From assembly GCA_051878575.1 (NCBI GenBank), contig JBJEKJ010000023.1, forward strand, positions 1-15,613: DNA of 15,613 nucleotides, given 5' to 3'. The notes below the pieces were generated by a model. The model had not been told where the DNA came from. It searched no databases and worked only from the letters and a program-made list of their open reading frames with translations. The stretch comes from CALZFJ01 sp051878575 (GTDB taxonomy: Bacteria; Bacteroidota; Bacteroidia; Bacteroidales; Muribaculaceae). Position 1 is the stretch's first letter, and every line of letters starts with the position of its first letter. Made by a program: the position numbers and the translations under genes. This document shows positions 6,749 to 14,796 of the stretch, piece by piece.

Positions 6749-6840
6749 GCATCCACAACCCGCGCACACACACGACATAAGGGAAAAGAGGGAATAATCA
6801 CTAAAACGACGCACTTATTCATTGATTTTGACAATTATTT

Positions 6841-8202
6841 ATGGAAGATAGAAGCAATAGTTTATATGAGCTGGAGCACTCACCGGTAGGACGCCTGCTG
6901 TGGAAATACAGCCTTCCTGCAATAGTGGGAATAGTGGTGATGTCGCTCTACAACGTGGTCGACCGCATCTTTATCGGCCAGGGGGTAGGCCCCGACGCCA
7001 TAGCCGGACTCGCAATCACCTTCCCGGTGATGAACCTCACCACGGCGCTCGGCGTGCTCATAGGCGGTGGAGCCGCTGCCCGCACCTCGATAGTGCTCGG
7101 GCAGGGCGACAAGAACCGCGCCTTCAAGATACTTGGCAACAGCCTCGTGATGACAATAGTGTTCGGCGTGGCCTATCTCTCGGTGTTCGCAGTGTTCATG
7201 GACGACATACTGCTCGCTTTCGGCGCCAGTGAGCGCACCCTGCCCTACGCCCGCGACTTCATGATGTATATCATGCCCGGACTGCTCGTCACCAACCTGT
7301 GCTACTCGTTCAACAACATCATGCGCTCGTCGGGCTACCCCACCAAAGCCATGATAACGATGTTCATCGGCGCCGGCGTCAACGTGATTCTCGCCCCGAT
7401 ATTCATCTTCGCGCTCGGCTGGGGCATCAAGGGAGCCGCCATAGCCACCGACATCTCCATGACCATCTCCATGATATTCGTGATGGCACACTTCTTCTCG
7501 CCCAAGAGCGAGATACACTTCAAGCGAGGCATCTACCGCCTCGACACCACAATCCTTGCGTCGATAATGTCGATTGGCGCCGCGCCCTTCATCGTGAACG
7601 TGGCCGGCTGCGTGATCAACGCCATAGTGAACAACACCCTGTTCCGCTACGGAGGCGACTCGGCAGTGGCGGCGATGGGCATCTTCACCACCTTCACCCA
7701 GCTGCTCGTGATGGTGGTGATAGGCATCTGTCAGGGCATGCAGCCCATCGTGGGCTTCAACTTCGGCGCAAGGCAATTCAGCCGCCTGCGCCGCGCCTAC
7801 TGGGTCTCGGCGGGAGCGGCATCGGTGATATGCCTCACCGGAACCATAGTGTGCAACACCATCCCCGAGCTTATAGCAAGGGCATTCACCACCGACGCCA
7901 TGCTGATTGAGGCCACCGCCAACAGCCTTCGCATCACCACCGCGATGTTCTGGACGGCAGGCTTCCAGATTGTGTCGACCAACTTCTTCCAGTCGCTCGG
8001 ATTCGCCGGCAAATCCATCTTCCTCAGCCTCACGCGCCAGGTGATATTCATCATTCCGATGCTCATAATCCTGCCGCCGTATTTCGGACTCGACGGAGTG
8101 TGGGGAGCGTTCCCCACCGCCGACACCATGGCCACATTCGTCACTGCGGTGATGGCAGCCGTCCAGTTCCGCCAGCTTCGCTGCATGGAGGCTGCCCGGT
8201 GA
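6841..8202 (+). CDS. MATE-family (MepA-like) multidrug efflux transporter
   Basis: 453 residues with about twelve hydrophobic membrane spans. The N-terminal 'PVGRLLWKYSLPAIVGIVVMSLYNVVDRIFIG' segment and 'GLAITFPVMNL...GVLIGGGAAARTSIVLGQGD' are typical of MepA-type MATE carriers, which export cationic drugs or metabolites using a Na+ or H+ gradient. The two six-helix halves are recognisable (second half from about residue 235). The ATG at 6841 gives the expected short cytoplasmic N-terminus; no Shine-Dalgarno is seen, only an A/T-rich stretch. The leader contains a candidate structured RNA and terminator, hinting at control by premature termination. No second good promoter was found between the terminator and the start. 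The substrate cannot be told from sequence. Confidence 0.9.
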   Translation: MEDRSNSLYELEHSPVGRLLWKYSLPAIVGIVVMSLYNVVDRIFIGQGVGPDAIAGLAITFPVMNLTTALGVLIGGGAAARTSIVLGQGDKNRAFKILGNSLVMTIVFGVAYLSVFAVFMDDILLAFGASERTLPYARDFMMYIMPGLLVTNLCYSFNNIMRSSGYPTKAMITMFIGAGVNVILAPIFIFALGWGIKGAAIATDISMTISMIFVMAHFFSPKSEIHFKRGIYRLDTTILASIMSIGAAPFIVNVAGCVINAIVNNTLFRYGGDSAVAAMGIFTTFTQLLVMVVIGICQGMQPIVGFNFGARQFSRLRRAYWVSAGAASVICLTGTIVCNTIPELIARAFTTDAMLIEATANSLRITTAMFWTAGFQIVSTNFFQSLGFAGKSIFLSLTRQVIFIIPMLIILPPYFGLDGVWGAFPTADTMATFVTAVMAAVQFRQLRCMEAAR

Positions 8203-8293
8203 TTTTCAAGCCCGCCGGGCTGACTTGCCGCACAACGAGGCATTTCTTTGCAACAAAATCGTGTGCGCAGCGTGTAATCTCGCAGTTTTTGAC

Positions 8294-8301
8294 TACCTTT
8301 G
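8294..8301 (+). promoter_or_regulatory. Bacteroidetes -7 box for the cysE-type operon
   Basis: TACCTTTG is a perfect TAnnTTTG followed by GCACAAAAA. Transcription from about 8307 would give an 18-base leader before the ATG at 8325. This also rules out a longer serine acetyltransferase reading frame that would begin inside the MATE gene. A -33 element is not evident. Confidence 0.6.
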
Positions 8302-8324
8302 CACAAAAATTCACAGGCGTGTCT

Positions 8325-9260
8325 ATGGGCAATCACACTTACAAGAACGAGGAGCAGATGAAAGCTACCGTGCAAGCGCTCGCCAATGGCGAGAGCCTAT
8401 GCCGCATGTGCCATTTGCGCCTCAGCAAGGAGCCTCTGCCACAGCAGAATATGATTGAGGAAATCATCACGCTCTCACGCTCGCTGCTATTCCCGGGATT
8501 CTTCAGCGATTGCGACGTGAACAGCTTCAACCTCGAATACGTGATAGGCATGCAGTGCGAGAAGCTGAAGGCGGTCCTCGAGAACCAGATTCTCGCCGGA
8601 TTCATCCTCAGCAAAGACTGCGACAGCCATAGCGACTCCATGCTCGACAGCCACAAGGAACGCGCCGAGGAGATTGCCGCCAACTACATCAGGCAACTGC
8701 CCACCCTGCGCCAGACACTGCACACCGACGTGCAGGCTATGTATCTCGGCGATCCGGCGGCGATGAGCTACGAGGAGGTAATCTACTGCTATCCGGCAAT
8801 AAAGGCAATCATCAACTACCGCATCGCCCACGACCTATACACCCGGGGCGTGCCCGTGATTCCGCGCATGATAAGCGAGATGGCTCACTCCGAGACCGGA
8901 ATCGACATCCATCCCGGAGCGACAATCGGGAAATACTTCGCAATCGACCACGGCACGGGCGTGGTGATTGGCGCAACTTCAATCATAGGCGACAACGTGA
9001 AGCTCTATCAGGGCGTGACGCTCGGAGCCAAGAGCTTCGCTCTCGACGAGAACAACAATCCTATCAAGGGAATACCGCGCCACCCGATAATCGGCGACAA
9101 CGTGATAATCTACTCCAACGCCACCATATTGGGGCGTATCAAAATAGGCAACAACGCCATCATCGGCGGCAACATCTGGGTGACATCCGACGTTGCCGAG
9201 GGTGAGAAGTTAGTTCAAGCCAAAGCAAACAACATATTAAGAATCAAGAGCGATGAATGA
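8325..9260 (+). CDS. Serine O-acetyltransferase (EpsC/CysE type)
   Basis: 311 residues. Transfers acetyl from acetyl-CoA to L-serine, the first committed step of cysteine synthesis. The N-terminal half is the helical SAT region (about 1-190). The C-terminal part is a left-handed beta-helix of hexapeptide repeats (DIHPGATIG, AIDHGTGVVIG, TSIIGDNV, HPIIGDNV). Catalytic residues align with E. coli CysE: D194 and H209 are 15 apart, as for D143/H158, and H253 in 'PRHPII' corresponds to H193 after a short insertion in the loop. The promoter box at 8294 fixes the start. It overlaps the next gene by 8 bases, so they are co-transcribed. Cysteine feedback cannot be judged from this sequence. Confidence 0.93.
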   Translation: MGNHTYKNEEQMKATVQALANGESLCRMCHLRLSKEPLPQQNMIEEIITLSRSLLFPGFFSDCDVNSFNLEYVIGMQCEKLKAVLENQILAGFILSKDCDSHSDSMLDSHKERAEEIAANYIRQLPTLRQTLHTDVQAMYLGDPAAMSYEEVIYCYPAIKAIINYRIAHDLYTRGVPVIPRMISEMAHSETGIDIHPGATIGKYFAIDHGTGVVIGATSIIGDNVKLYQGVTLGAKSFALDENNNPIKGIPRHPIIGDNVIIYSNATILGRIKIGNNAIIGGNIWVTSDVAEGEKLVQAKANNILRIKSDE

Positions 9261-10887
9261 AAAATTTGAGATGGTAGCAAAGACGTTTCAGGGACTGGAA
9301 AACGTGCTTGCCGAAGAATTGAGGGCCATTGGTGCCGAGAATGTGGAACCCGGCCGACGAATGGTGTCGTTTGAGGGCGACAATGCGGTGCTCTACCGCG
9401 CCAATTTCTGTTGCCGCACGGCTTTGCGAATCCTGAAGCCATTCTATAAATTCTATGCCAACGATGCCGACGAGCTCTACGAGACGGCAAAGAAATTCGA
9501 CTGGGACAAGGTGCTCTCGGTCGACCAGACGTTCTCCATCGACTCCACGGTGTTCAGCACCGACTTCCGCCACTCAAAATTCGTCACCTACCGCGTGAAG
9601 GACGCCATTGCCGACTTCTTCTTCGAGAAATACGGCAAGCGCCCCTCTATAAGGCTCAACAACGCCGATTTCACATTCGACGTGCATATTTCCAATAATG
9701 AGATAACACTCTCGCTCGACAGTTCGGGCGAGTCGCTGCATAAGCGCGGATACCGCGTGGCTCAGACCGAGGCGCCAATCAACGAGGTGCTGGCGGCAGG
9801 CATAATACTGCTCAGCGGATGGAAGGGCGAGACCGACTTCATCGACCCGATGTGCGGCTCGGGAACTTTCCTCATCGAGGCCGCCATGATTGCCCGCAAC
9901 ATCTATCCGGGAGTGTATCGCAACAGCTTCGCATTTGAGCGATGGAGCGACTTCGACGCCGAGCTCTTCGACGAAATCTACAACGACGACAGCGGCGAGC
10001 GCGAGTTCAGGCACAAGATCTACGGCTCCGACATCTCGCCCAAAGCCGTGGCGATAGCGCAGCGCAACGTGAAGAGCGCGTCGCTCTCCAAAGACATCAG
10101 CCTCGAGGTACGCTCCATACAGAATATCACCGAAGTCCCCGAGGGCGGCATAATGATTACCAATCCGCCCTATGGCGAGCGCATCGAGGTGGAGGACATG
10201 GAGGCCCTCTACCAGTCGATTGGCGAGAGGCTGAAAAAGGTATTCCAGGGCTACAACGCATGGATTATCGGCTACAAGAATGAGCTGTTCGACTGCATCG
10301 GGCTGAAACCCTCGCTGAAATATCCGCTGCTCAACGGCTCGTTGGAGTGCGAGCTGCGCCAATATGTGATGTTCAGCGGCACCTACAGCCAGTTCCGCAA
10401 GGAGGGACGCTCGGTGAAGAACGAGACGCTTAAAGGCTCCGACGCCAAGCAGGAATATCGCCACCGCGAGTTCAAGGCCACTTTCGGCGACGACAGCAGG
10501 CCCCGGGAGCAACGAGGCAGGGCTGCCGGCGACGACAACCGCCGACGCGGCGACCGGAAGTCGCGGTTTGCCGACACGGAGCGCCCGAAGAACGCCTTAG
10601 AGGAGAAATATCACAGACGACCATTTGCCGGACGTGACCGCAGGGAGGACAAAACCTTCCGCGACAGGGATGAAAACCGCCGCAACAGCTTCCGTGAGGG
10701 AGCCGACGAGCCGCGCGAGCGCGTCCACAACGAGGAGTTCACCCGCAAGGTGGTGCGATTCCGCCAGCCTACCCTCTCGGCCGAGAATGAGCGCCCCATC
10801 GTGAAGGGACGCCGCAACGGATGGCGCCGCAAGGGGCTGCCCGACGATGCCATAACCACCGCCGGCAGCGAGAATAATGAAGATTAA
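9253..10887 (+). CDS. THUMP-domain class I 23S rRNA guanine-N2 methyltransferase (RlmL N-terminal-like) with Arg-rich tail
   Basis: 544 residues. Residues of about 1-160 form the ferredoxin-like plus THUMP RNA-binding part; about 165-380 form an AdoMet-dependent methyltransferase with DPMCGSGTF (198-206) and the catalytic NPPYGE (304-309). This is the single-methyltransferase form related to the m2G2445 half of RlmL; the exact target base is inference. From residue 386 to the end (159 residues) the sequence becomes low-complexity and dominated by Arg, Glu, Asp and Lys with repeated RxxR/RRxD patterns. The tail ends with a semi-conserved 'VVRFRQPTLSAENERP' and a basic stretch, and probably adds RNA affinity. 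The start overlaps the cysE-type stop by 8 bases. The stop is 37 bases before purD. Confidence 0.87.
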   Translation: MNEKFEMVAKTFQGLENVLAEELRAIGAENVEPGRRMVSFEGDNAVLYRANFCCRTALRILKPFYKFYANDADELYETAKKFDWDKVLSVDQTFSIDSTVFSTDFRHSKFVTYRVKDAIADFFFEKYGKRPSIRLNNADFTFDVHISNNEITLSLDSSGESLHKRGYRVAQTEAPINEVLAAGIILLSGWKGETDFIDPMCGSGTFLIEAAMIARNIYPGVYRNSFAFERWSDFDAELFDEIYNDDSGEREFRHKIYGSDISPKAVAIAQRNVKSASLSKDISLEVRSIQNITEVPEGGIMITNPPYGERIEVEDMEALYQSIGERLKKVFQGYNAWIIGYKNELFDCIGLKPSLKYPLLNGSLECELRQYVMFSGTYSQFRKEGRSVKNETLKGSDAKQEYRHREFKATFGDDSRPREQRGRAAGDDNRRRGDRKSRFADTERPKNALEEKYHRRPFAGRDRREDKTFRDRDENRRNSFREGADEPRERVHNEEFTRKVVRFRQPTLSAENERPIVKGRRNGWRRKGLPDDAITTAGSENNED

Positions 10888-10924
10888 TTGTTTCACCTCT
10901 CATATACATAAATTTTTACCGAAA

Positions 10925-12208
10925 ATGGAGAAAACCAACATATTGCTGCTCGGTTCAGGAGGCAGAGAATCGGCTTTAGCGTGGAAAATGAGTCAGAGCG
11001 AGCTTGTAGGGGAATTGTTCATTGCTCCAGGCAATGGCGGAACGGGCAATTTCGGCACCAACGTGCCGATTTCACCGCTCGACTTCGACGCTGTGAGAAA
11101 TTTTGCCCTCGACAATGCCATCGGCATGGTGGTAGTGGGCAATGAGGACCCTCTCGTGGCAGGAATCTACGATTATTTCAAGAATGATGCCGCCACGGCT
11201 GCGATTCCGGTCATCGGCCCTTCGAAAGCCGGCGCGCAGCTCGAGGGAAGCAAGGATTTCGCCAAGGAGTTCATGAACCGCCACGGCATTCCCACCGCGC
11301 GGCACCTGAGCGTGACAAAGGACTCCGTGGAGGAGGGATTCCGATTCCTCGAGAGCCTGAGCGCGCCATACGTGCTGAAAGCCGACGGACTGGCTGCCGG
11401 AAAGGGCGTACTGATTCTCCCAACGCTCGACGAGGCAAAGGAGGAGCTAAGGCAGATGCTCGGCGGAATGTTCGGAAAATCGTCGGACACGGTGGTCATC
11501 GAGGAGTTCCTGAGCGGAATAGAGTGCTCGGTGTTCGTGCTCACCGACGGCGAGAGCTACAAGGTGCTGCCTGTGGCTAAGGACTACAAGCGCATCGGCG
11601 AGGGCGACAAGGGGCTGAACACCGGCGGAATGGGCGCTATTTCGCCTGTGAGCTTCGCCGACGAGGCTTTCATGGAGAAAGTGCGGACCCGAATCATCGA
11701 GCCTACGGTGAACGGACTGAAAGCCGAGGGCATCACATATCGCGGATTCATATTCCTCGGACTTATCAACGTGGGCGGCGACCCGATGGTAATCGAATAC
11801 AATGTGCGCATGGGCGACCCCGAGACCGAGGTGGTGATGCCGCGCATCAAGAGCGACCTCGTGGCACTGCTGCAAGGCGTGGCTACGACGACACTCGACA
11901 AGTGCGAGCTCGAAATCGACCCGAGATATGCCGTCACGGTGATGATGGTGTCGGCAGGTTATCCGGGAGCCTACGAGAAGGGAAAGGTGATTACGGGCAC
12001 CGACAGTGCCGACGGAAGCATGCTGTTCCACGCCGGAACGAAGCTCGACGCCGACGGACGACTGCTCACAAACGGCGGCCGCGTGATTGCCGTGAGCTCC
12101 TACGGCGACTCTAAGGACGAGGCGCTCGCCACATCATTCGCAAATATCGCAAAAATCGATTTCGACGGCAAGTATTTCCGCCGCGACATAGGTTTCGACC
12201 TTAAATAA
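10925..12208 (+). CDS. purD: Phosphoribosylamine-glycine ligase (GAR synthetase)
   Basis: 427 residues, the normal length. Joins glycine to 5-phosphoribosylamine with ATP, the second step of purine synthesis. Seen: N-terminal ILLLGSGGRESALAWK, a central ATP-grasp domain with ADGLAAGKGV (153-162) and the metal/ATP-binding 'EYNVRMGDPETE' (291-302), and the C-terminal domain with 'MMVSAGYPG'. An in-frame ATG at 10877 overlaps the preceding gene and would add 16 atypical residues. The ATG at 10925 places LLLGSGGRE at the family's usual position, so I use it. The next gene starts 14 bases after the stop. The rest of the purine pathway is not in the window. Confidence 0.96.
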   Translation: MEKTNILLLGSGGRESALAWKMSQSELVGELFIAPGNGGTGNFGTNVPISPLDFDAVRNFALDNAIGMVVVGNEDPLVAGIYDYFKNDAATAAIPVIGPSKAGAQLEGSKDFAKEFMNRHGIPTARHLSVTKDSVEEGFRFLESLSAPYVLKADGLAAGKGVLILPTLDEAKEELRQMLGGMFGKSSDTVVIEEFLSGIECSVFVLTDGESYKVLPVAKDYKRIGEGDKGLNTGGMGAISPVSFADEAFMEKVRTRIIEPTVNGLKAEGITYRGFIFLGLINVGGDPMVIEYNVRMGDPETEVVMPRIKSDLVALLQGVATTTLDKCELEIDPRYAVTVMMVSAGYPGAYEKGKVITGTDSADGSMLFHAGTKLDADGRLLTNGGRVIAVSSYGDSKDEALATSFANIAKIDFDGKYFRRDIGFDLK

Positions 12209-12222
12209 CGCTTCGGCTCACT

Positions 12223-13155
12223 GTGCGCTGCGAACTTATAAACCGATTTTTCAACGGGTTGCTGTTCTCGGCAATTCTCGTTGTGGCTCTTGCTCTCTCG
12301 GCTGCCGCATTCCATGTCGGGGGAGGTGATGCCCACGACTATCTGCCGCTGATGCTCAACATAGCCGGAATCCTTGCCACGGGAGCGATGTTGTATATGC
12401 TCAACAAGACGTTCTCGTTCATCCGCGCAGTCACGGCAGTCAATGTGTCAACGTTCCTGATGCTTGAGGCGGCCAACCCCTATCTCTCGGCAGGAGCGTC
12501 TCAGGGCACATTGCTGTGCATCGTGGTGATGGCGGCTACTTTCATAATGTTCAATGCCTACAACCGCCGCGACTCGCAGCGCAGCATTTACCTCACTTTC
12601 GCGCTGCTGATGCTCGGATCGATGTTCCAATATTCGTGCGCGTTCCTGATTCCGGTGTTCATCCTCGGGTTCATGCAGATGCGCGCAATGACGCTGAAGG
12701 GATTCCTCGCTATGGGCGTCGGACTGCTGACGCCTCCATGGATTCTTTTCGGATTGGGAATCCTGTCGTTCTCCACTTTCGAGATTTCGTCCACGCCAAA
12801 TGTGTGGGAGGGGCTGCCCGACAGGCAAATGTGGACTCTGCTCGTGGCGGCGATCGCCTCGGTGGTGCTCGTGCTGGCGCTGATGGCGCTCAACCTGATG
12901 CACATCTACAGCTACAAGACGCAGATTCGAGCCTACAACGGCTTTTTCTCGATTCTGGCGCTTGCCACGATTATTATGATGGCCGTGGACTACGACGCCA
13001 TTCTCAGCTACCTGCCGCTGCTCAATTGCTGCCTCGCAATCCAGGTGGCACACACATTCACCATAAGTACCCACCCGAGGCGGTTCATTGCCGTGGCTCT
13101 GCTGCTCGTGGCATGTGCGGCATCTTATAGTTTATTCTTAACCAACTCGTTATGA
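12223..13155 (+). CDS. Multi-spanning membrane protein of unknown function
   Basis: 310 residues with roughly nine or ten hydrophobic segments and short charged loops ('NRRDSQRS', 'SYKTQIRAYNG'), so it is an inner-membrane protein. I recall a Bacteroidetes family of similar length (DUF6427-like) in comparable settings, but I cannot verify the assignment. The start is a GTG 14 bases after the purD stop. No ATG lies between the in-frame stop at 12202 and this codon, and the first in-frame Met lies beyond the first membrane span, so GTG (or TTG at 12259) is the likely start. Its stop overlaps the next gene's ATG (ATGA at 13152-13155), which couples it translationally to the PdxB-LOG gene. Confidence 0.75.
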   Translation: MRCELINRFFNGLLFSAILVVALALSAAAFHVGGGDAHDYLPLMLNIAGILATGAMLYMLNKTFSFIRAVTAVNVSTFLMLEAANPYLSAGASQGTLLCIVVMAATFIMFNAYNRRDSQRSIYLTFALLMLGSMFQYSCAFLIPVFILGFMQMRAMTLKGFLAMGVGLLTPPWILFGLGILSFSTFEISSTPNVWEGLPDRQMWTLLVAAIASVVLVLALMALNLMHIYSYKTQIRAYNGFFSILALATIIMMAVDYDAILSYLPLLNCCLAIQVAHTFTISTHPRRFIAVALLLVACAASYSLFLTNSL

Positions 13156-14750
13156 AGGTAATCATAGAAAACCACATCCCATATATCTCACGACTTGTCG
13201 AGCCATTTGCCGACGAGGTGCTGTATCTCGCCGACGCCGAAATCACTCCCGAGGCGGTGGCCGACGCCGATGTGCTGCTCGTGCGGACGCGCACGAGGTG
13301 CGATGCCGGGCTGCTCGACAGCAGCCGATGCAGGTTTATCGGCACGGCGACGATAGGCACCGACCACATCGACCTCGACTACTGCGAAAGCCGCGGAATC
13401 ACGGTGGCCAACGCTCCGGGGTGCAACGCTCCGGCCGTGGCTCAATATGTGCTTGCCACCATTGCGCGATGGATGGAGAAGGAGCACATCGACGCCTCCG
13501 ATAGCGCATCTCTCACGCTTGGAGTAGTGGGTGTGGGGCATGTGGGCTCCATCGTGGCCCGCTGGGCGCGCGATTTAGGCTTCAAAGTGCTGCTCTGCGA
13601 CCCTCCGAGGGCTCGCCGCGAGGGCTCTGATGCTTTTGTGGGCATCGACGAGATTGCACGACGGGCCGACATCATCACTTTCCACACGCCGTTCACGCGC
13701 GAGGGCGACGACGCCACATTCCACCTTTGCGACGAGGGGCTTATCGGCTCTATGCGCCACTGCCGGCTGCTGATCAACAGCGCCCGCGGAGGCATAGTCG
13801 ACAATGCCGCGCTGCTTGCGGCCCTCGAGGATGGGAGAATTGGCGATGCGGCAATCGACTGCTGGGAGAATGAGCCAAATATCGACCTACGCCTGCTCGA
13901 CAGGGCCTTCGTGGCTACGCCGCACATCGCAGGCTACTCGGCCGAGGGCAAGCGCCGTGCCACGGCGATGATTGTGGAGGCGCTCAACCGACGGTTCGGG
14001 TGGAGCATCGAGGTGCCTGCCGTCGACGCCCCGACGAGGGGCGTGGCTCACGTCACGCTGCCGAAGATTGCCGCAAGCTACGACCCTTTGGCCGATACCG
14101 ACGCCCTGAGGGGCTCCGCCGAGGGCGCCGCGGGCTTTGAGGCGCTGCGCAATGGCTATAAGCTCCGGCACGAGGTGGGCGAATACAGGGTGTGCGTGTT
14201 TGGGGCGTCGAGCGACCGCATCGACCGCTCATTCAAGGATGCCGCCTATCGCCTCGGAATATTGTTGGCGCAGAGCGGAATAGCGGGAATCACCGGTGCC
14301 GGGCGCGAGGGGATGATGCGGGCTGTAACCGACGGATTTCTCGACGTTGGAGGCAACGTTATTGGCATCATACCGCAATTCATGGTCGACAACGGATGGC
14401 AATACGACCGCCTGTCGGGCATTATCGCCACGCCGGGAATGGCTGAGCGCAAATCGCTGATGCTCGCCATGAGCGACGACATTGTGGTGCTACCGGGTGG
14501 CTGCGGAACGCTCGACGAGCTTTTCGAGGCCATCACCGCAAAGCAGCTGGGGCTGTTCGGCGGCAGAATCGTGCTGCTGAACACCGGCGGATTCTTCAAT
14601 CCTGCAATGGAGATGCTCCAACGCTGCATCGCGAGCGGATTCATGCGCCCATCGCACGCGAATCTGTGGACTACGGCCGCCACGCCCGAGGAGGCGCTCG
14701 ACGCCATCCTCGCCCGGGCCGCAACTCCACACATTGAGAGTAAATACTGA
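13152..14750 (+). CDS. pdxB: Fusion: 4-phosphoerythronate dehydrogenase (PdxB) + LOG-family nucleotide phosphoribohydrolase
   Basis: 532 residues in one open frame. Residues 1-344 are a complete PdxB, which oxidises 4-phosphoerythronate in the DXP-dependent pyridoxal phosphate route. It has NAD-binding GVGHVG (127-132) and catalytic R212, E241 and H258, with spacing identical to E. coli R208/E237/H254, then the PdxB dimerisation tail 'PKIAASYDPLADTDAL'. Residues 345-532 are a complete LOG-family domain (nucleoside 5'-monophosphate phosphoribohydrolase). Its parts are a Rossmann start YRVCVFGAS, 'GAGREGMM' (382-389, the GGGxxGLM-like motif), 'MAERKSLM' with R433, and PGGCGTLDE (448-456) with E456. 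There is no linker; the junction falls where a stand-alone PdxB would stop and a LOG protein would start. Both domains keep their key residues, so both are probably active. The gene overlaps the upstream stop by ATGA. Confidence 0.9.
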   Translation: MKVIIENHIPYISRLVEPFADEVLYLADAEITPEAVADADVLLVRTRTRCDAGLLDSSRCRFIGTATIGTDHIDLDYCESRGITVANAPGCNAPAVAQYVLATIARWMEKEHIDASDSASLTLGVVGVGHVGSIVARWARDLGFKVLLCDPPRARREGSDAFVGIDEIARRADIITFHTPFTREGDDATFHLCDEGLIGSMRHCRLLINSARGGIVDNAALLAALEDGRIGDAAIDCWENEPNIDLRLLDRAFVATPHIAGYSAEGKRRATAMIVEALNRRFGWSIEVPAVDAPTRGVAHVTLPKIAASYDPLADTDALRGSAEGAAGFEALRNGYKLRHEVGEYRVCVFGASSDRIDRSFKDAAYRLGILLAQSGIAGITGAGREGMMRAVTDGFLDVGGNVIGIIPQFMVDNGWQYDRLSGIIATPGMAERKSLMLAMSDDIVVLPGGCGTLDELFEAITAKQLGLFGGRIVLLNTGGFFNPAMEMLQRCIASGFMRPSHANLWTTAATPEEALDAILARAATPHIESKY

Positions 14751-14796
14751 TTTTTGAAGCAATACATAGCAGGAACCAACTCAAAAAGACATCAAT

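Noticed and set aside
6677..6889. Small open frame across the terminator before the MATE gene
   Set aside because: It is a by-product of the terminator's inverted repeat and T run, overlaps the MATE start in another frame, and shows no codon pattern.
8209..8221. Short GC hairpin agccc-gcc-gggct after the MATE stop, as a terminator
   Set aside because: The stem is only five pairs and no T run follows; read-through or another mode of termination cannot be told apart.
8100..8324. Upstream extension of the serine acetyltransferase frame into the MATE gene
   Set aside because: A perfect -7 box at 8294-8301 lies between, and the translated extension is an out-of-frame reading of the MATE 3' end.
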